A DNA stretch of 64,000 bases from Catenulispora sp. MAP5-51 (GTDB lineage Bacteria; Actinomycetota; Actinomycetes; Streptomycetales; Catenulisporaceae), in NCBI RefSeq assembly GCF_041261205.1, contig NZ_JBGCCH010000023.1, forward strand, positions 1 to 64,000. The letters run 5' to 3'. This document shows positions 24,301-33,400 of the stretch, in pieces; within the stretch, counting starts at the first letter, position 1, and each line of letters begins with the position of its first letter. The position numbers and the translations under genes are program-made. The notes beneath the pieces are model-generated. The model ran no database searches. It worked only from the letters and a program-made list of their open reading frames with translations, and was not told the DNA's origin.

Positions 24301-26319
24301 ATGGTGTCCGTCGGAGAGCGGCTGAGGTCGGCGCGCGTGCGCAGCTTCATCGGCCGCGACGAGCAAGTTCAGCTCTTCACCCGCGCGCTGGGCGACGAGC
24401 CGCCCGAGCCGTTCGCGTTCATGCTCTGCGGGCCCGGCGGCATCGGGAAGTCGACGCTGCTGCGGCGCCTGGCCGACGAGGCCCGGACCGCGGGCCGGGC
24501 TCTGGTGGAGCTCGACGGACGCTTCGTGAGCCGGGATCCGGTGGACTTCGAGCGCGCCGCCGGCCGGTTCCTGGACGTGCCCGGCACGGTGCTGTTCGTC
24601 GACTCCTTCGAGCACTGCCAGTGGCTGGACAGCTGGCTGTGGTACCAGTTCCTGCCCCGCGGCGCGGACAACGCCATGGTGGTCGTGGCCGGCCGGCTGC
24701 GGCCGCCGACGCACTGGATCGCCGACCCCGCCTGCGCGGGCCTGTTGTACGTGACCGAGTTGGAGCCGTTCTCCCAGGACCAGGCGCAGAGCCTGCTGGC
24801 GGCCTCGGACATCCAGCCGGAGCTGCGCGATCGGGTGCTCCGCTTCACCGGCGGCAATCCGCTGGCGCTGTCCCTGGCCGCGGCCGCGGGCCCGGCGGGG
24901 TGGGGCCGCGAGGAGATGTGGGCGCCGTCGGCCGACATGCTGCGGACGCTGCTGGCCGGGCTGATCGGCGAGGTGCCCAGCGCCGCCCACCGCCGGGCCC
25001 TGGAGGTGGCGGCGCAGGCGTATTCGACCTCTGAGGAACTGCTCGCGGCGGTGCTGCCCGACGAGGACGCCCACCAGCTGTTCGCGTGGCTGCGGGATCT
25101 GCCCTTCATGGAGTCCACGCATCGCGGGCTCCATCCTCACGACGCCGCGCGCGAGACCCTGGCCGCCGACCTGCGGTGGCGCGCCCCCAACGCCTTCGTG
25201 GCGATGCGCCGGCGCCTCGCGGACGAGTACCTGCGCCTGCTGCGCGAGGCCCCCGAGGAGCGCGGGTGGACGGTCACCGACGAGCTCTTCTACCTGTTCC
25301 GGGAGGGGAAGACGCTGGCACGGCTGCGTACCTGGTCCCGGGAGGACGAGGTGCACGACCGTCCGCTTCAGCCGGAACACCTCGACACGGTGCTGCGGAT
25401 GGCGGAGGAGACCGAGGGGACGGCCTCGGCGGAGATCGTCCGCTACTGGGCGCGGCGCCAGCCGCAGGCGTTCAGCGTCTACCGCCTGGTGAGCACGGGC
25501 CGCATGGTGGCGTTCACGGCCCGCCTCGCCCTGAGCGCACCGGCCGATCCCGAGGACCTGGCCGCCGATCCCGTCGTCGCGGCGGCCTGGAAGTACGCGG
25601 AGGCCACCGACCCGGTGAAGCCCGGCGAGCACATCGGCATCAGCCGCTTCTCGATCTACCCGGAGCGCTACCAGGTCCCCTCCCGGGTCATCGCCCTGAG
25701 CAGCTCGCGCGCCCACGCCGAATCCGCCCGGGCCCGCGGCCGCGCCTACGGCTTCGCCGTCTTCCAGGACGCGCAGACCTGGGGCGAGCGCGTCGCGGGG
25801 ACCCTCGACGACACCGGGGAGCGGCCCCGCGTCGGCGAGCACAGCTACGGGGTGTTCGCCGTCGACTGGCGCAAGGTGTCCGTCGAGAGCTGGCTGCTGC
25901 GCTTCCTGACCACCAGCCCCGAATCAGCGCCCTCGGGCCCGCCGGCCTTCTCCCCCACCGCGTTCTCCCGCACCTCCTTCGACCAGGCGGTCCGCGAGGC
26001 CCTCCCGCACTGGCGCGACCCGGCCGCCTTCGCCGCCTGCGCCCTGGCCCGCACCCGCCTGGCGGCGGACCTCGCCGAGGACCCGGTCGAGCAACTCCGG
26101 GCCCTGCTCCGCCGGAGCGTCGACGACCTGGCCGCCGACCCGCGCGGCGTGCGCGCCCGCGAAGCGCTGACCGCCGGGTACTTCTCCGGCGCTCCCACGC
26201 AGGAGGCGGCCGCGCGGCGCTTGGGGCTTCCGTACGGGACCTACCGGCGGCATCTTCGGCAGGGGCTTGATTTGCTGTGCGAGGCGTTGTGGCAGGTGGA
26301 GATTCACGGGGGTCGGTGA
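24301..26319 (+). CDS. STAND-type P-loop ATPase with C-terminal HTH
   Basis: The 672-residue protein has a P-loop GPGGIGKS (44-51), Walker B GTVLFVDSFEH (95-105, last Asp of LFVD at 101), an NB-ARC-like arm and a C-terminal helix-turn-helix resembling the sigma-70 region 4 type (about 630-668; TQEAAARRLGLPYGTYRRHL). The middle (about 330-560) is unassigned and may sense a ligand. Actinomycetes encode several such large ATP-dependent activators. It starts 165 bp from the divergent epoxide hydrolase. The ATG at 24301 is the first with the domain-start sequence; the ribosome site is weak. Confidence 0.78.
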   Translation: MVSVGERLRSARVRSFIGRDEQVQLFTRALGDEPPEPFAFMLCGPGGIGKSTLLRRLADEARTAGRALVELDGRFVSRDPVDFERAAGRFLDVPGTVLFVDSFEHCQWLDSWLWYQFLPRGADNAMVVVAGRLRPPTHWIADPACAGLLYVTELEPFSQDQAQSLLAASDIQPELRDRVLRFTGGNPLALSLAAAAGPAGWGREEMWAPSADMLRTLLAGLIGEVPSAAHRRALEVAAQAYSTSEELLAAVLPDEDAHQLFAWLRDLPFMESTHRGLHPHDAARETLAADLRWRAPNAFVAMRRRLADEYLRLLREAPEERGWTVTDELFYLFREGKTLARLRTWSREDEVHDRPLQPEHLDTVLRMAEETEGTASAEIVRYWARRQPQAFSVYRLVSTGRMVAFTARLALSAPADPEDLAADPVVAAAWKYAEATDPVKPGEHIGISRFSIYPERYQVPSRVIALSSSRAHAESARARGRAYGFAVFQDAQTWGERVAGTLDDTGERPRVGEHSYGVFAVDWRKVSVESWLLRFLTTSPESAPSGPPAFSPTAFSRTSFDQAVREALPHWRDPAAFAACALARTRLAADLAEDPVEQLRALLRRSVDDLAADPRGVRAREALTAGYFSGAPTQEAAARRLGLPYGTYRRHLRQGLDLLCEALWQVEIHGGR

Positions 26320-26336
26320 GCGGCTGCCCCATCCCG

Positions 26337-26397
26337 GTGGACACCACCGGACAGCAGTGGACAGTCCCCGCCCCCGAACGACCTGGATAGTGGACAG
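26337..26397 (+). promoter_or_regulatory. Three gtggaca direct repeats upstream of the DHA2 exporter
   Basis: gtggaca begins at 26337, 26357 and 26390; the last two extend to gtggacagYcc. They lie in the 100-bp gap between the P-loop regulator and the exporter/oxygenase operon, where a regulator could bind. Assignment is by position only. Confidence 0.35.
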
Positions 26398-26420
26398 CCC
26401 TGCGCACGAAGCTGTGCGTC

Positions 26421-27917
26421 ATGAACCCACAGCGCCCGCTACCAGGGCGAACACCACCTGCTCCGCGGCGCGCGGTCCTGCTCGGCGTGCTCGCCGCGGC
26501 CCAGTTCACCGTGATGCTCGCGACCTCGATCGTGAACGTGGCGCTGCCGCAGATCCGGGCCGGGGCCGGCCTGTCGGACGGTGACACGACCTGGGTGGTC
26601 AACGCCTACGGGCTGGCCTTCGGGGCGCTCCTGCTGGCCGGTGGGCGGGCGGCGGACATGCTGGGGCGGCGCAGGGTGCTGATTCTCGGTCTCGCGCTCT
26701 TCGCCGCTGCCTCGCTGGGTGCCGGGTTGGCGAGCTCTGCCGGAACGCTGATCGCGGCCCGCGCGGTGCAGGGCCTCGGGGCCGCCGCCATCGCCCCGGC
26801 CGCTTTGGCACTGGCGATGGAGTTGTCGCCATCCGGAGCGGAGCGTGGCAGGGCGCTGGCTGTGTGGGGTGCGGTGTCCGGGGCGGGAGGTGCCGGGGGC
26901 GTTCTGCTGGGCGGGGTGCTCACCCAAGCCTGGGGGTGGTCGTGGATCTTCTACTGTGTCGCGATCGGGTCCGCGCTGGTCGCCGCGGCAGTGGTGCTCC
27001 TCGTTCCGGCTGTTCCGGCTGTTCCGGCTGTTCCGGGGCGGACGGCGGACCGTGAGCCCGCGAAGTTCGACCTGCTCGGCACAGCCGCCGTCACCCTCGC
27101 CCTCACCTCGCTCGTCTGGGGCCTGACCACGGCACGCAGCGCCGGCTGGACCGACGGCCCGGTGCTGTATGCCCTCGCCGCCGCGGCCCTGCTGCTGGCG
27201 CTCTTCGTCCGGATCGAGCTGCGACGACCCAATGCCCTGATACCGCCCCGGTTGTTCGGCACCGGGCGGGTGGCCGTCGGCAACCTCCTGATGGCGCTGC
27301 TCGGATCCATCTGGATCGCGCTGTTCTTCTTCCTGCCGCTCTACCAACAGCAAGTCCTCGGAGCCAGTCCGCTGGTCACCGGCTTGGGCCAGCTGCCGCT
27401 CGCCGCCGCCAACATGCTCGGATCCGCGCTCGCCCCGCGCGTCCGCCGGCGCCTGGGCACCACCGCGACCGTGACCGGGGCCATGCTCACCGAGGCCGCG
27501 GGTCTGCTGTGGCTGTCCCGGATCAGCGCCGACGGCAGCTACCTGGCCGACGTGCTGGGGCCGAGCGTCCTGGTCGGCCTCGGCCTGAGCGTGGCGTTCG
27601 TTCAGCTGACCGACCTCGCCGTGGAAGGCGTCCCGCCGGGCGATGCCGGGCTGGCCGGCGGCCTGGTGAACACCACGCGCCAGGTCGGCGGCACCGTCGG
27701 ACTCGCCGCGCTGGCCACCCTCGCCGGCTCGGTCACCGCCCACGCGGCGACACACCAGTCGCATCTCCAGGCGCTCACCGCGGGCTACCGGGCCGCGTTC
27801 GCCGTCTCGGCGGCCGTCATGGCGGCGACCGGGCTGCTGGCGGTGGTGCTCATCAGACCACTCCGTCAATCACTGCTGAACCGCCGCATCACCATCCAGA
27901 AAGAGGTCTCATCATGA
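26421..27917 (+). CDS. DHA2-family (14-TM) MFS drug exporter
   Basis: The 498-residue protein has about 14 hydrophobic segments and the DHA2 signatures: LGVLAAAQFTVMLATSIVNVALP (helix 1), DTTWVVNAYGLAFGALLLAGG (helix 2), GRAADMLGRRR (loop 2-3) and the motif C-like GAVSGAGGAGGVLLGGVL. These are proton-driven exporters of drugs or natural products. A VPAVPAVPAVPG repeat sits in a periplasm-side or inter-helix loop. Its stop overlaps the start of the carotenoid oxygenase (ATGA), so the exporter and the enzyme are coupled. Confidence 0.88.
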   Translation: MNPQRPLPGRTPPAPRRAVLLGVLAAAQFTVMLATSIVNVALPQIRAGAGLSDGDTTWVVNAYGLAFGALLLAGGRAADMLGRRRVLILGLALFAAASLGAGLASSAGTLIAARAVQGLGAAAIAPAALALAMELSPSGAERGRALAVWGAVSGAGGAGGVLLGGVLTQAWGWSWIFYCVAIGSALVAAAVVLLVPAVPAVPAVPGRTADREPAKFDLLGTAAVTLALTSLVWGLTTARSAGWTDGPVLYALAAAALLLALFVRIELRRPNALIPPRLFGTGRVAVGNLLMALLGSIWIALFFFLPLYQQQVLGASPLVTGLGQLPLAAANMLGSALAPRVRRRLGTTATVTGAMLTEAAGLLWLSRISADGSYLADVLGPSVLVGLGLSVAFVQLTDLAVEGVPPGDAGLAGGLVNTTRQVGGTVGLAALATLAGSVTAHAATHQSHLQALTAGYRAAFAVSAAVMAATGLLAVVLIRPLRQSLLNRRITIQKEVSS

Positions 27918-29278
27918 ACTCCCCCAAGCCCTACCTGACCGGCCACTTCACCCCCGTCCCCGACGAGATCACCGCCACCGAGCTCACCGTCGAGGGCACC
28001 CTGCCTCCCGAGCTCGCCGGCCGCATGCTCCGCAACGGCCACAACCCCAAGCCCGGCGTGACCCCCACCCACTGGTTCAAGGGCAGCGGCATGGTGCACG
28101 GCATCCGCCTGCGCGAAGGACGCGCCGAGTGGTACCGCAACCGCTGGGTGAAGACGCCCGCCCTGGACGGCGCGCCCTATATGACCGAGCACGGCCCGGA
28201 CCTGACCGCCAGCACCGCCGGCACGCACATCATCGAGCACGGCGGACGCCTGCTGGCGCTGTGCGAGTCGAACCTGCCCTTCGAGCTCACCCCGGAGCTG
28301 GAGACGGTCGGCGCCTACGACTTCCACGGCAAGCTGCGCACCGCGATGACCGCGCACCCGAAGCAGGACCCTGCCACCGGTGAGCTCCACTTCTTCGGCT
28401 CCTCGCCGTTCCCGCCCTTCCTCGTCTACCACGTCGCCGACGCCAAGGGCGAGATCCTCTACAGCGCCGAGGTCCCCGGCGCCACGGCCTCGCTCAAGCA
28501 CGACTTCGCCATCACCGGCCGGCACGTGGTCTTCGTCGAGGGCAACGTCACCTTCGACCCGGCCGACCACTCCGGCATCCCCTACGGCTGGAGCGACCAG
28601 CAGCCGGCGCGCATCGGCGTCATGCCGCGCGGCGAGGACGGCGCCCGGCAGATCCGCTGGTACACCATCGAGCCCGGCAACCTGCTGCACGTCGCCAACG
28701 CCTACGAGGACGCGCGGGGCCGCATCGTCCTGGAGGGGCCGACCGTGGACCGCGAGGGCTTCCGCCTGTCCTGGAACTGGTGGATCGGCGCGCCGGAGCG
28801 CGGCACCGAGCCGGCCAGCCGCTCCTACACCCGGCGGTGGGTCGTCGACATGGCGGCCGGCACCGTCGACGAGCAGATCATCGACGACCTGACCGTGGAG
28901 TTCCCGACCCTCAACGAGCAGTATCTGGGCTCGGAGAACCGCTATCACTACGCGATCTCCTTCCCGGACGAGAAGGGCTTCGGCGCCTACGGGGTCGTGA
29001 AGTACGACCGCACCACCGGCGCCCGCCGCATCCACCACGTCGGCGACGCACGCCTGCCCAGCGAGGCCGTGTTCGTCGCCGCCGCCGGAGCCACCCGCGA
29101 GGACGACGGCTACCTGCTCACCGTGGTCTCCGACCTCAAGCAGGACGCCTCCCAGCTGCTCGTCCTCGACGCCTCCGGCCTGGACCGGATCGCCACCGTC
29201 CACCTGCCGCGCCGGGTGACCGCGGGCGTGCACGGCTCGTGGATCCCCGACGCCGACCTGGGAGCGTTCGAAGTCTGA
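27914..29278 (+). CDS. Carotenoid oxygenase (apocarotenoid/stilbene dioxygenase family)
   Basis: The 454-residue protein is a seven-bladed propeller non-haem iron dioxygenase (RPE65/lignostilbene dioxygenase family). The opening GTLPPELAGRMLRNGHNPKPG and HWFKGSGMVHGIRL are family features; iron histidines are expected in the blocks around SLKHDFAITGRH, LLHVANAYED and the final TAGVHGSWIPD. It cleaves conjugated double bases of a carotenoid or stilbenoid, and I cannot tell which. It overlaps the upstream exporter gene (ATGA) and is closed by a perfect 26-bp hairpin. Confidence 0.9.
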   Translation: MNSPKPYLTGHFTPVPDEITATELTVEGTLPPELAGRMLRNGHNPKPGVTPTHWFKGSGMVHGIRLREGRAEWYRNRWVKTPALDGAPYMTEHGPDLTASTAGTHIIEHGGRLLALCESNLPFELTPELETVGAYDFHGKLRTAMTAHPKQDPATGELHFFGSSPFPPFLVYHVADAKGEILYSAEVPGATASLKHDFAITGRHVVFVEGNVTFDPADHSGIPYGWSDQQPARIGVMPRGEDGARQIRWYTIEPGNLLHVANAYEDARGRIVLEGPTVDREGFRLSWNWWIGAPERGTEPASRSYTRRWVVDMAAGTVDEQIIDDLTVEFPTLNEQYLGSENRYHYAISFPDEKGFGAYGVVKYDRTTGARRIHHVGDARLPSEAVFVAAAGATREDDGYLLTVVSDLKQDASQLLVLDASGLDRIATVHLPRRVTAGVHGSWIPDADLGAFEV

Positions 29279-29286
29279 TTCACCCC

Positions 29287-29342
29287 CATCGACGCCTTGC
29301 GGCCCGACTCGGTGATCCGAGTCGGGCCGCAAGGCGTCGATG
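29287..29342. terminator. Perfect 26-bp stem hairpin between converging genes
   Basis: Arms 29287-29312 and 29317-29342 are perfect inverted repeats of 26 bp around a tgat loop. It starts 9 bases after the oxygenase stop and ends 7 bases before the stop of the opposing gene, so it should terminate transcription from both sides. Confidence 0.85.
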
Positions 29343-29349
29343 ACCGCGC

Positions 29350-29940
29350 TCACCGGCTCGCCTTCGACGGGATCCTCGCCTCCTGGATCAGCCAGTCCAG
29401 GTCGCCCGCCGGCTCGGTCATCGGCTCCGTCACCGGCTCACGCGTGGTGCGGTTCGACAGGGCCCAGGCGCGGATCCCGATGGTCCCGAGCCGGACGACG
29501 ACCTCGCTGAACGCCATCAGGATCAGGGCGGTGACCCAGGCCTGGCCGCTGGTGATGTCGTGGGCGACGGAGAACTTGGCCAGGTGCGCGGCGCCGGAGG
29601 GGTGGGAGGACCAGACTGCGAAGCCCAGGCGGAAGCCCATGCTGATGACCCACAGTGCGGCCGCGCCGGCGGTGGCCTTGACGTGCGGCTGGCCGTGCAG
29701 GTTGCGCACCCGGGTCAGCAGGCCGCCGAACAGGCCGAAGACGACGCCCACACCGGCGAACATTCCGATCAGCACCAGGTCGTTGCCGGCGGTGGGGATG
29801 CCATGCAGGTAGGTCTTGGCCGCGAAGCTGATCATCGCGAGCGGGACGATGAAGGTGGCCTTGGTGATCCGCTCCTCGCGCAGCTGGCGGAAGACGATCA
29901 GGACGAGGGCGATGTCGATGATCCAGTCGGTTGTCGTCAT
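29350..29940 (-). CDS. Conserved membrane protein, about five TM helices
   Basis: The 196-residue product begins MTTTDWIIDIALVLIVFRQLRE and has hydrophobic segments at about 6-20, 28-45, 53-75, 91-108 and 128-155 with a hydrophilic tail containing PVTEPMTEPAG. The pattern recalls CcdC/DUF1453-like membrane proteins, but I am not sure. It shares the bidirectional hairpin with the carotenoid oxygenase gene at its 3' end. Confidence 0.65.
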   Translation of the reverse strand: MTTTDWIIDIALVLIVFRQLREERITKATFIVPLAMISFAAKTYLHGIPTAGNDLVLIGMFAGVGVVFGLFGGLLTRVRNLHGQPHVKATAGAAALWVISMGFRLGFAVWSSHPSGAAHLAKFSVAHDITSGQAWVTALILMAFSEVVVRLGTIGIRAWALSNRTTREPVTEPMTEPAGDLDWLIQEARIPSKASR

Positions 29941-30052
29941 GACTATGACTATGCAAGCCGACGACCTGGTGTTTCTTCAACCCAGAGGTGGGACGCGGGT
30001 GGAAACCGCGCCTCCACCCCAGGGTTGAACGCCTCGCTGGGGCCCTCCTACC

Positions 30053-32059
30053 TCAGCAGGCCCCGTTGTCCGTCCACACCGCCCACGAGGCCGGAGCGCC
30101 CGGGGTGGCCCCGGTCGAGTACCAGGTGGAGGTGTACTTGTGGCCGTTGTAGGAGACCACGTCGCCCGGCGAGTACGAGGTGGTCGCACTCCACGGGGTC
30201 AGGTTGGTACAGCCGCCGCCGGATCCGCCGGTGACGGTCCAGGTGAAGGTGGTCGAGCCGGAGGCCGTCCCGGAGCTCGCGGTCACGGTCACCGAGGAGG
30301 TCCCGGCCGTGGTCGGGGTTCCGGAGATCAGGCCGCTGCCGCTGATCGACAGGCCCGCCGGCAGGCCGGTGGCGCTGTAGGTCAGCGAGTTGCCCGCCGA
30401 GTCGGCGGCGGAGATCTGCAGCGACGCCGCGGTGCCGACCGCGCCGGTCTGGCTGCCGGGGTTGCGCACCGACACCGTCTCAGTGCCCGAACCGGTGATC
30501 GTCCAGGTGAAGGTCGCCGAGCCGGTGGCCGTCCCGGAGGAGGCGGTCACGGTCACCGAGTTGGTGCCGGCGGTCGTCGGCTTCCCGGTGACCAGGCCGC
30601 CGCTGCTGATCGACAGGCCCGCCGGCAGCCCGGTGGCGCTGTAGGTCAGGGCCTTGCCGGCCGAGTCGGTGGCCGCGATCTGCAGCGACGCCGCGCCGCC
30701 GACCGCCGTGCTCTGGCTCCCGGGGTTGGTCACCGAGACGGTCTCGGCGCTCGAACCAGAGCTGAAGCCCGAGGTGCCGTTCGGCGTACCCCAGCCGGTC
30801 GGGCCGTCGTAGCCGGCCTGCGCGGTGCAGAAGTAGGCCGGCGAGCAGCTGCCGTTGCGGCCCGAGGTGACGTCGTTGAAGCTGCCCGTGTGGCTGTACG
30901 GGTACTGGGCCGCGATGTCGCCGGAGTTCGGCGCGCCGGCCAGCGCCCACACGGAGGCGACGATCGGCGAGGCCGCCGAGGTGCCGCCGTAGACCGACCA
31001 GCCCGAGCCGCCGTAGGTCTGGTAGACCGCGACGCCCGTGGCCGGGTCGGCCACCGCGGAGACGTCGGCTTCCATGCGCCGCGAGCAGCCGGTGTCGTGC
31101 TGCCAGGACGGCTTCGGGTCGTACGCAGAGCACCCTGAGCCGGTGCCCTCCGTGGAGCTGGTGTCCCACACCGACTCGCTCCAACCTCGTGTGCCGCCGC
31201 CCCGGGTCAGCGAGGTGCCGCCGACCGCCGTCACGTACTGCGACGTCGCCGGGTACTCCGCGCCGTAGGCGGAGTCACCGGTGCTCGCGGTGATCGCGAC
31301 GCCCGGGTGGTGGAAGTAGCTCGAGTCCGACGACGTGTCCGAGCTGTCCTCGGAGCCGCCGTAGCTGTTGGACACGAACTTCGCCCCCTGCGCTACGGCC
31401 TGGTTGACCGCGGTGCCCAGGTCGCCCATGTTCGCCGAGGTGGCCTCGACCAGCAGGATGTGGCACTGCGGGCAGACCGCCGAGACCATGTCCAGGTCCA
31501 GGGATATCTCCCCGGCCCAGCCGGTGTCGGGGGTCGGATAGTTGCTGCCGCCGTTCTCGTCGATCTTCCGGAAGCAGCCGTTGGCCGTGGTGCAGGCCGG
31601 CAGCCCGAAGTTGGACCGGTAGGCCGCCAGGTCGCTCTCGGCGTTCGGGTCGTCCTGGGCGTCCACGATGCCGACGGTCTGCCCGGCCCCGCCGGAGGGC
31701 AGGTTGTAGGCGCTGACCAGGTCGGAGGGACCGTAGCCGGAGACCGCCGCGGGCACGGCGGTGGCCCGGTGGGCCGGCACGTCGGTGCGCCGCAGCGCCA
31801 GACACGCCATCTGGCCCTGGTGGGTCGGGACCGCGCAGGAACGGACGTAGTCCGGCGCCTGGTGGGTGCCGACGGTGGTGGTGGATGTGGATGTGGATGT
31901 AGTAGATGTGGTGGTGGAACCGGCGGCGGGCACGGCGACCGAGGCCGCGGAGGCCGGGACGCTCAAACCGCCCCAGACCAGCGCGGCCGCGGCACCGAGG
32001 CCCGCGAGCCGACCGGCCCACCCGGATCGTGTGCGTGACGCCGAGCGAATCTTGTCCAC
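30053..32059 (-). CDS. Secreted S53 (sedolisin) peptidase with Ig-like repeats and chitin-binding end
   Basis: The 668-residue product has a signal peptide (about 1-38), a Thr/Ser linker, a Cys-bracketed motif CAVPTHQGQMACLALRR (75-91) and a sedolisin catalytic domain (about 108-425) with Glu184 and Asp188 (GEISLD) and Ser361 in GGTSAASP. The usual pro-kumamolisin prodomain is absent, as in other short actinobacterial members. Two near-identical Ig-like He_PIG domains follow (about 435-610; LTYSATGLPAGLSIS in both), then a CBM5/12-type chitin-binding end (WSATTSYSPGDVVSYNGHKY). AAAGGAG five bases before GTG 32059 decides the start. It should degrade protein near chitinous or other polysaccharide surfaces. 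Confidence 0.9.
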   Translation of the reverse strand: MDKIRSASRTRSGWAGRLAGLGAAAALVWGGLSVPASAASVAVPAAGSTTTSTTSTSTSTTTVGTHQAPDYVRSCAVPTHQGQMACLALRRTDVPAHRATAVPAAVSGYGPSDLVSAYNLPSGGAGQTVGIVDAQDDPNAESDLAAYRSNFGLPACTTANGCFRKIDENGGSNYPTPDTGWAGEISLDLDMVSAVCPQCHILLVEATSANMGDLGTAVNQAVAQGAKFVSNSYGGSEDSSDTSSDSSYFHHPGVAITASTGDSAYGAEYPATSQYVTAVGGTSLTRGGGTRGWSESVWDTSSTEGTGSGCSAYDPKPSWQHDTGCSRRMEADVSAVADPATGVAVYQTYGGSGWSVYGGTSAASPIVASVWALAGAPNSGDIAAQYPYSHTGSFNDVTSGRNGSCSPAYFCTAQAGYDGPTGWGTPNGTSGFSSGSSAETVSVTNPGSQSTAVGGAASLQIAATDSAGKALTYSATGLPAGLSISSGGLVTGKPTTAGTNSVTVTASSGTATGSATFTWTITGSGTETVSVRNPGSQTGAVGTAASLQISAADSAGNSLTYSATGLPAGLSISGSGLISGTPTTAGTSSVTVTASSGTASGSTTFTWTVTGGSGGGCTNLTPWSATTSYSPGDVVSYNGHKYTSTWYSTGATPGAPASWAVWTDNGAC

Positions 32060-32405
32060 TCGGACTCCTTTCCATGGCAAGGGGACATGGGCGCGCGGCG
32101 TGCCGCGAGCCTTCCGTCCTGGACAGGGAATCGGCGGCCGCTCGGGAGATGAGACCGGCCGCCCCGCTGTGCGGCACCGTAATCGCCCCCAGAGGTCTAG
32201 ACAACCGTGCCGGGGCCCTGACTCACTCCTTGACTTGACCGTGCTCTGACGTGCCGCTGGGCCTGCCGAACCCTTGTCCGGGGCCGCCCTACCCTTGTCC
32301 GGCCGCCGCGCGGCGGTTACCCCTGGGCCGGGTGGGGTAGTCGGGACACGGGTGAAACAGACCCCTGATAAAGATCGCTCCCGACCCCACCGAGGAGACA
32401 GAACG
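32060..32405. promoter_or_regulatory. Divergent upstream region with direct repeats and gtctagac palindrome
   Basis: This 346-bp gap separates the S53 peptidase from the alpha/beta hydrolase. It has 12-bp direct repeats acccttgtccgg at 32270-32281 and 32291-32302, 21 bases apart (two helical turns), an 8-bp palindrome gtctagac near 32197-32204, and a ttgacttgacc word near 32230 that could include a -35 element. No gene is seen in it. Confidence 0.45.
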
Positions 32406-33320
32406 TTGAGCGACACAGCCCCGGCCGCGAGCACTGCCGACGCCCTCAGCGACGCACAGCTGGCCGAGTCCCTGGGGGCCGGCTTCACCAGCGACCACGT
32501 CACCGTCGACGGCCTGCGCCTGCACTACGTCGCCGGCGGCCGGGGCGCACCGCTGATCCTGCTCCCGGGCTGGCCGCAGACCTGGTGGGAGTACCGCAAG
32601 GTGATGCCCGCGCTGGCCGCGGCCGGACGCCGGGTGATAGCCCTGGACCTGCGCGGCATGGGCGGCTCGGACAAGCCGGCCGGCGGCTACGACAAGAAGA
32701 CCATGGCCGGCGACGTCCACGGCTTCATCCAGGCGCTGGGCTACGAACAGGCGGACGTCGCCGGCCACGACATCGGCTCGATGGTCGCCTTCTCCTTCGC
32801 GGTGAACCACCCGCAGACCGCGCGCCGCGTGGCGATGCTCGACGTCGTGCACCCGAACCCGGGCTACTACCAGATCCCGATGCTCCCGCAGCCCGGCTCG
32901 CCGTTCTATCCCTGGTGGTTCGCCTTCAACCAGGTGGCCGGCCTGCCCGAGGAACTGGTGGTCGGCCGCGCGCAGTACATCGTGGACTGGATGTTCGACA
33001 ACCTCCTGCTGAATCAGAAAGCTGTCACCCCACTGGACCGCGCCATCTACGCGAACGCCTACAACAGCCCGGACGGCATCCGCGGCGGCAACGGCTGGTA
33101 CCAGACCTTCGACCAGGACATCGCCGACCTGGCGACGTACGGCAAGGTCACGGTGCCGCTGCTGGGCATGGTGAACACCCTGTTCGCCGCGCAGATGCAG
33201 GCGACGCTGCCGACGCAGGGGACTGATGTGCGGGTCGTGGTGGTGCCGGACACCGGCCACTACTTCGTCGAGGAGCAGCCGCAGGCGGTCATCGACCAGT
33301 TCAACCAGTTCTTCGTCTGA
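32406..33320 (+). CDS. Alpha/beta hydrolase, epoxide hydrolase-like
   Basis: The 304-residue enzyme has oxyanion LPGWPQTWWEYRK (53-65), the nucleophile elbow VAGHDIGSM with Asp122, and the catalytic His in VPDTGHYFVEEQPQ near the C-terminus. An Asp nucleophile points to epoxide hydrolase or haloalkane dehalogenase chemistry. GAGGAG eight bases before TTG 32406 gives the best start; the upstream in-frame sequence is not protein-like. It is divergent from the peptidase and closes with a hairpin at 33344. Confidence 0.88.
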   Translation: MSDTAPAASTADALSDAQLAESLGAGFTSDHVTVDGLRLHYVAGGRGAPLILLPGWPQTWWEYRKVMPALAAAGRRVIALDLRGMGGSDKPAGGYDKKTMAGDVHGFIQALGYEQADVAGHDIGSMVAFSFAVNHPQTARRVAMLDVVHPNPGYYQIPMLPQPGSPFYPWWFAFNQVAGLPEELVVGRAQYIVDWMFDNLLLNQKAVTPLDRAIYANAYNSPDGIRGGNGWYQTFDQDIADLATYGKVTVPLLGMVNTLFAAQMQATLPTQGTDVRVVVVPDTGHYFVEEQPQAVIDQFNQFFV

Positions 33321-33343
33321 GCGCCGGATCGACTCCGACGCAT

Positions 33344-33376
33344 GTGAGGGCCTTCCGGCTGCCGGAAGGCCCTCAC
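33344..33376. terminator. Hairpin between the hydrolase and the GH3 gene
   Basis: gtgagggccttccggc (33344-33359) and its exact complement (33361-33376) give a stem of about 14-16 bp with a minimal loop, 24 bases after the hydrolase stop and 25 bases before the end of the opposing GH3 gene. It likely serves both. Confidence 0.8.
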
Positions 33377-33400
33377 GTCAGATCGCTGTCACTGTCACTG

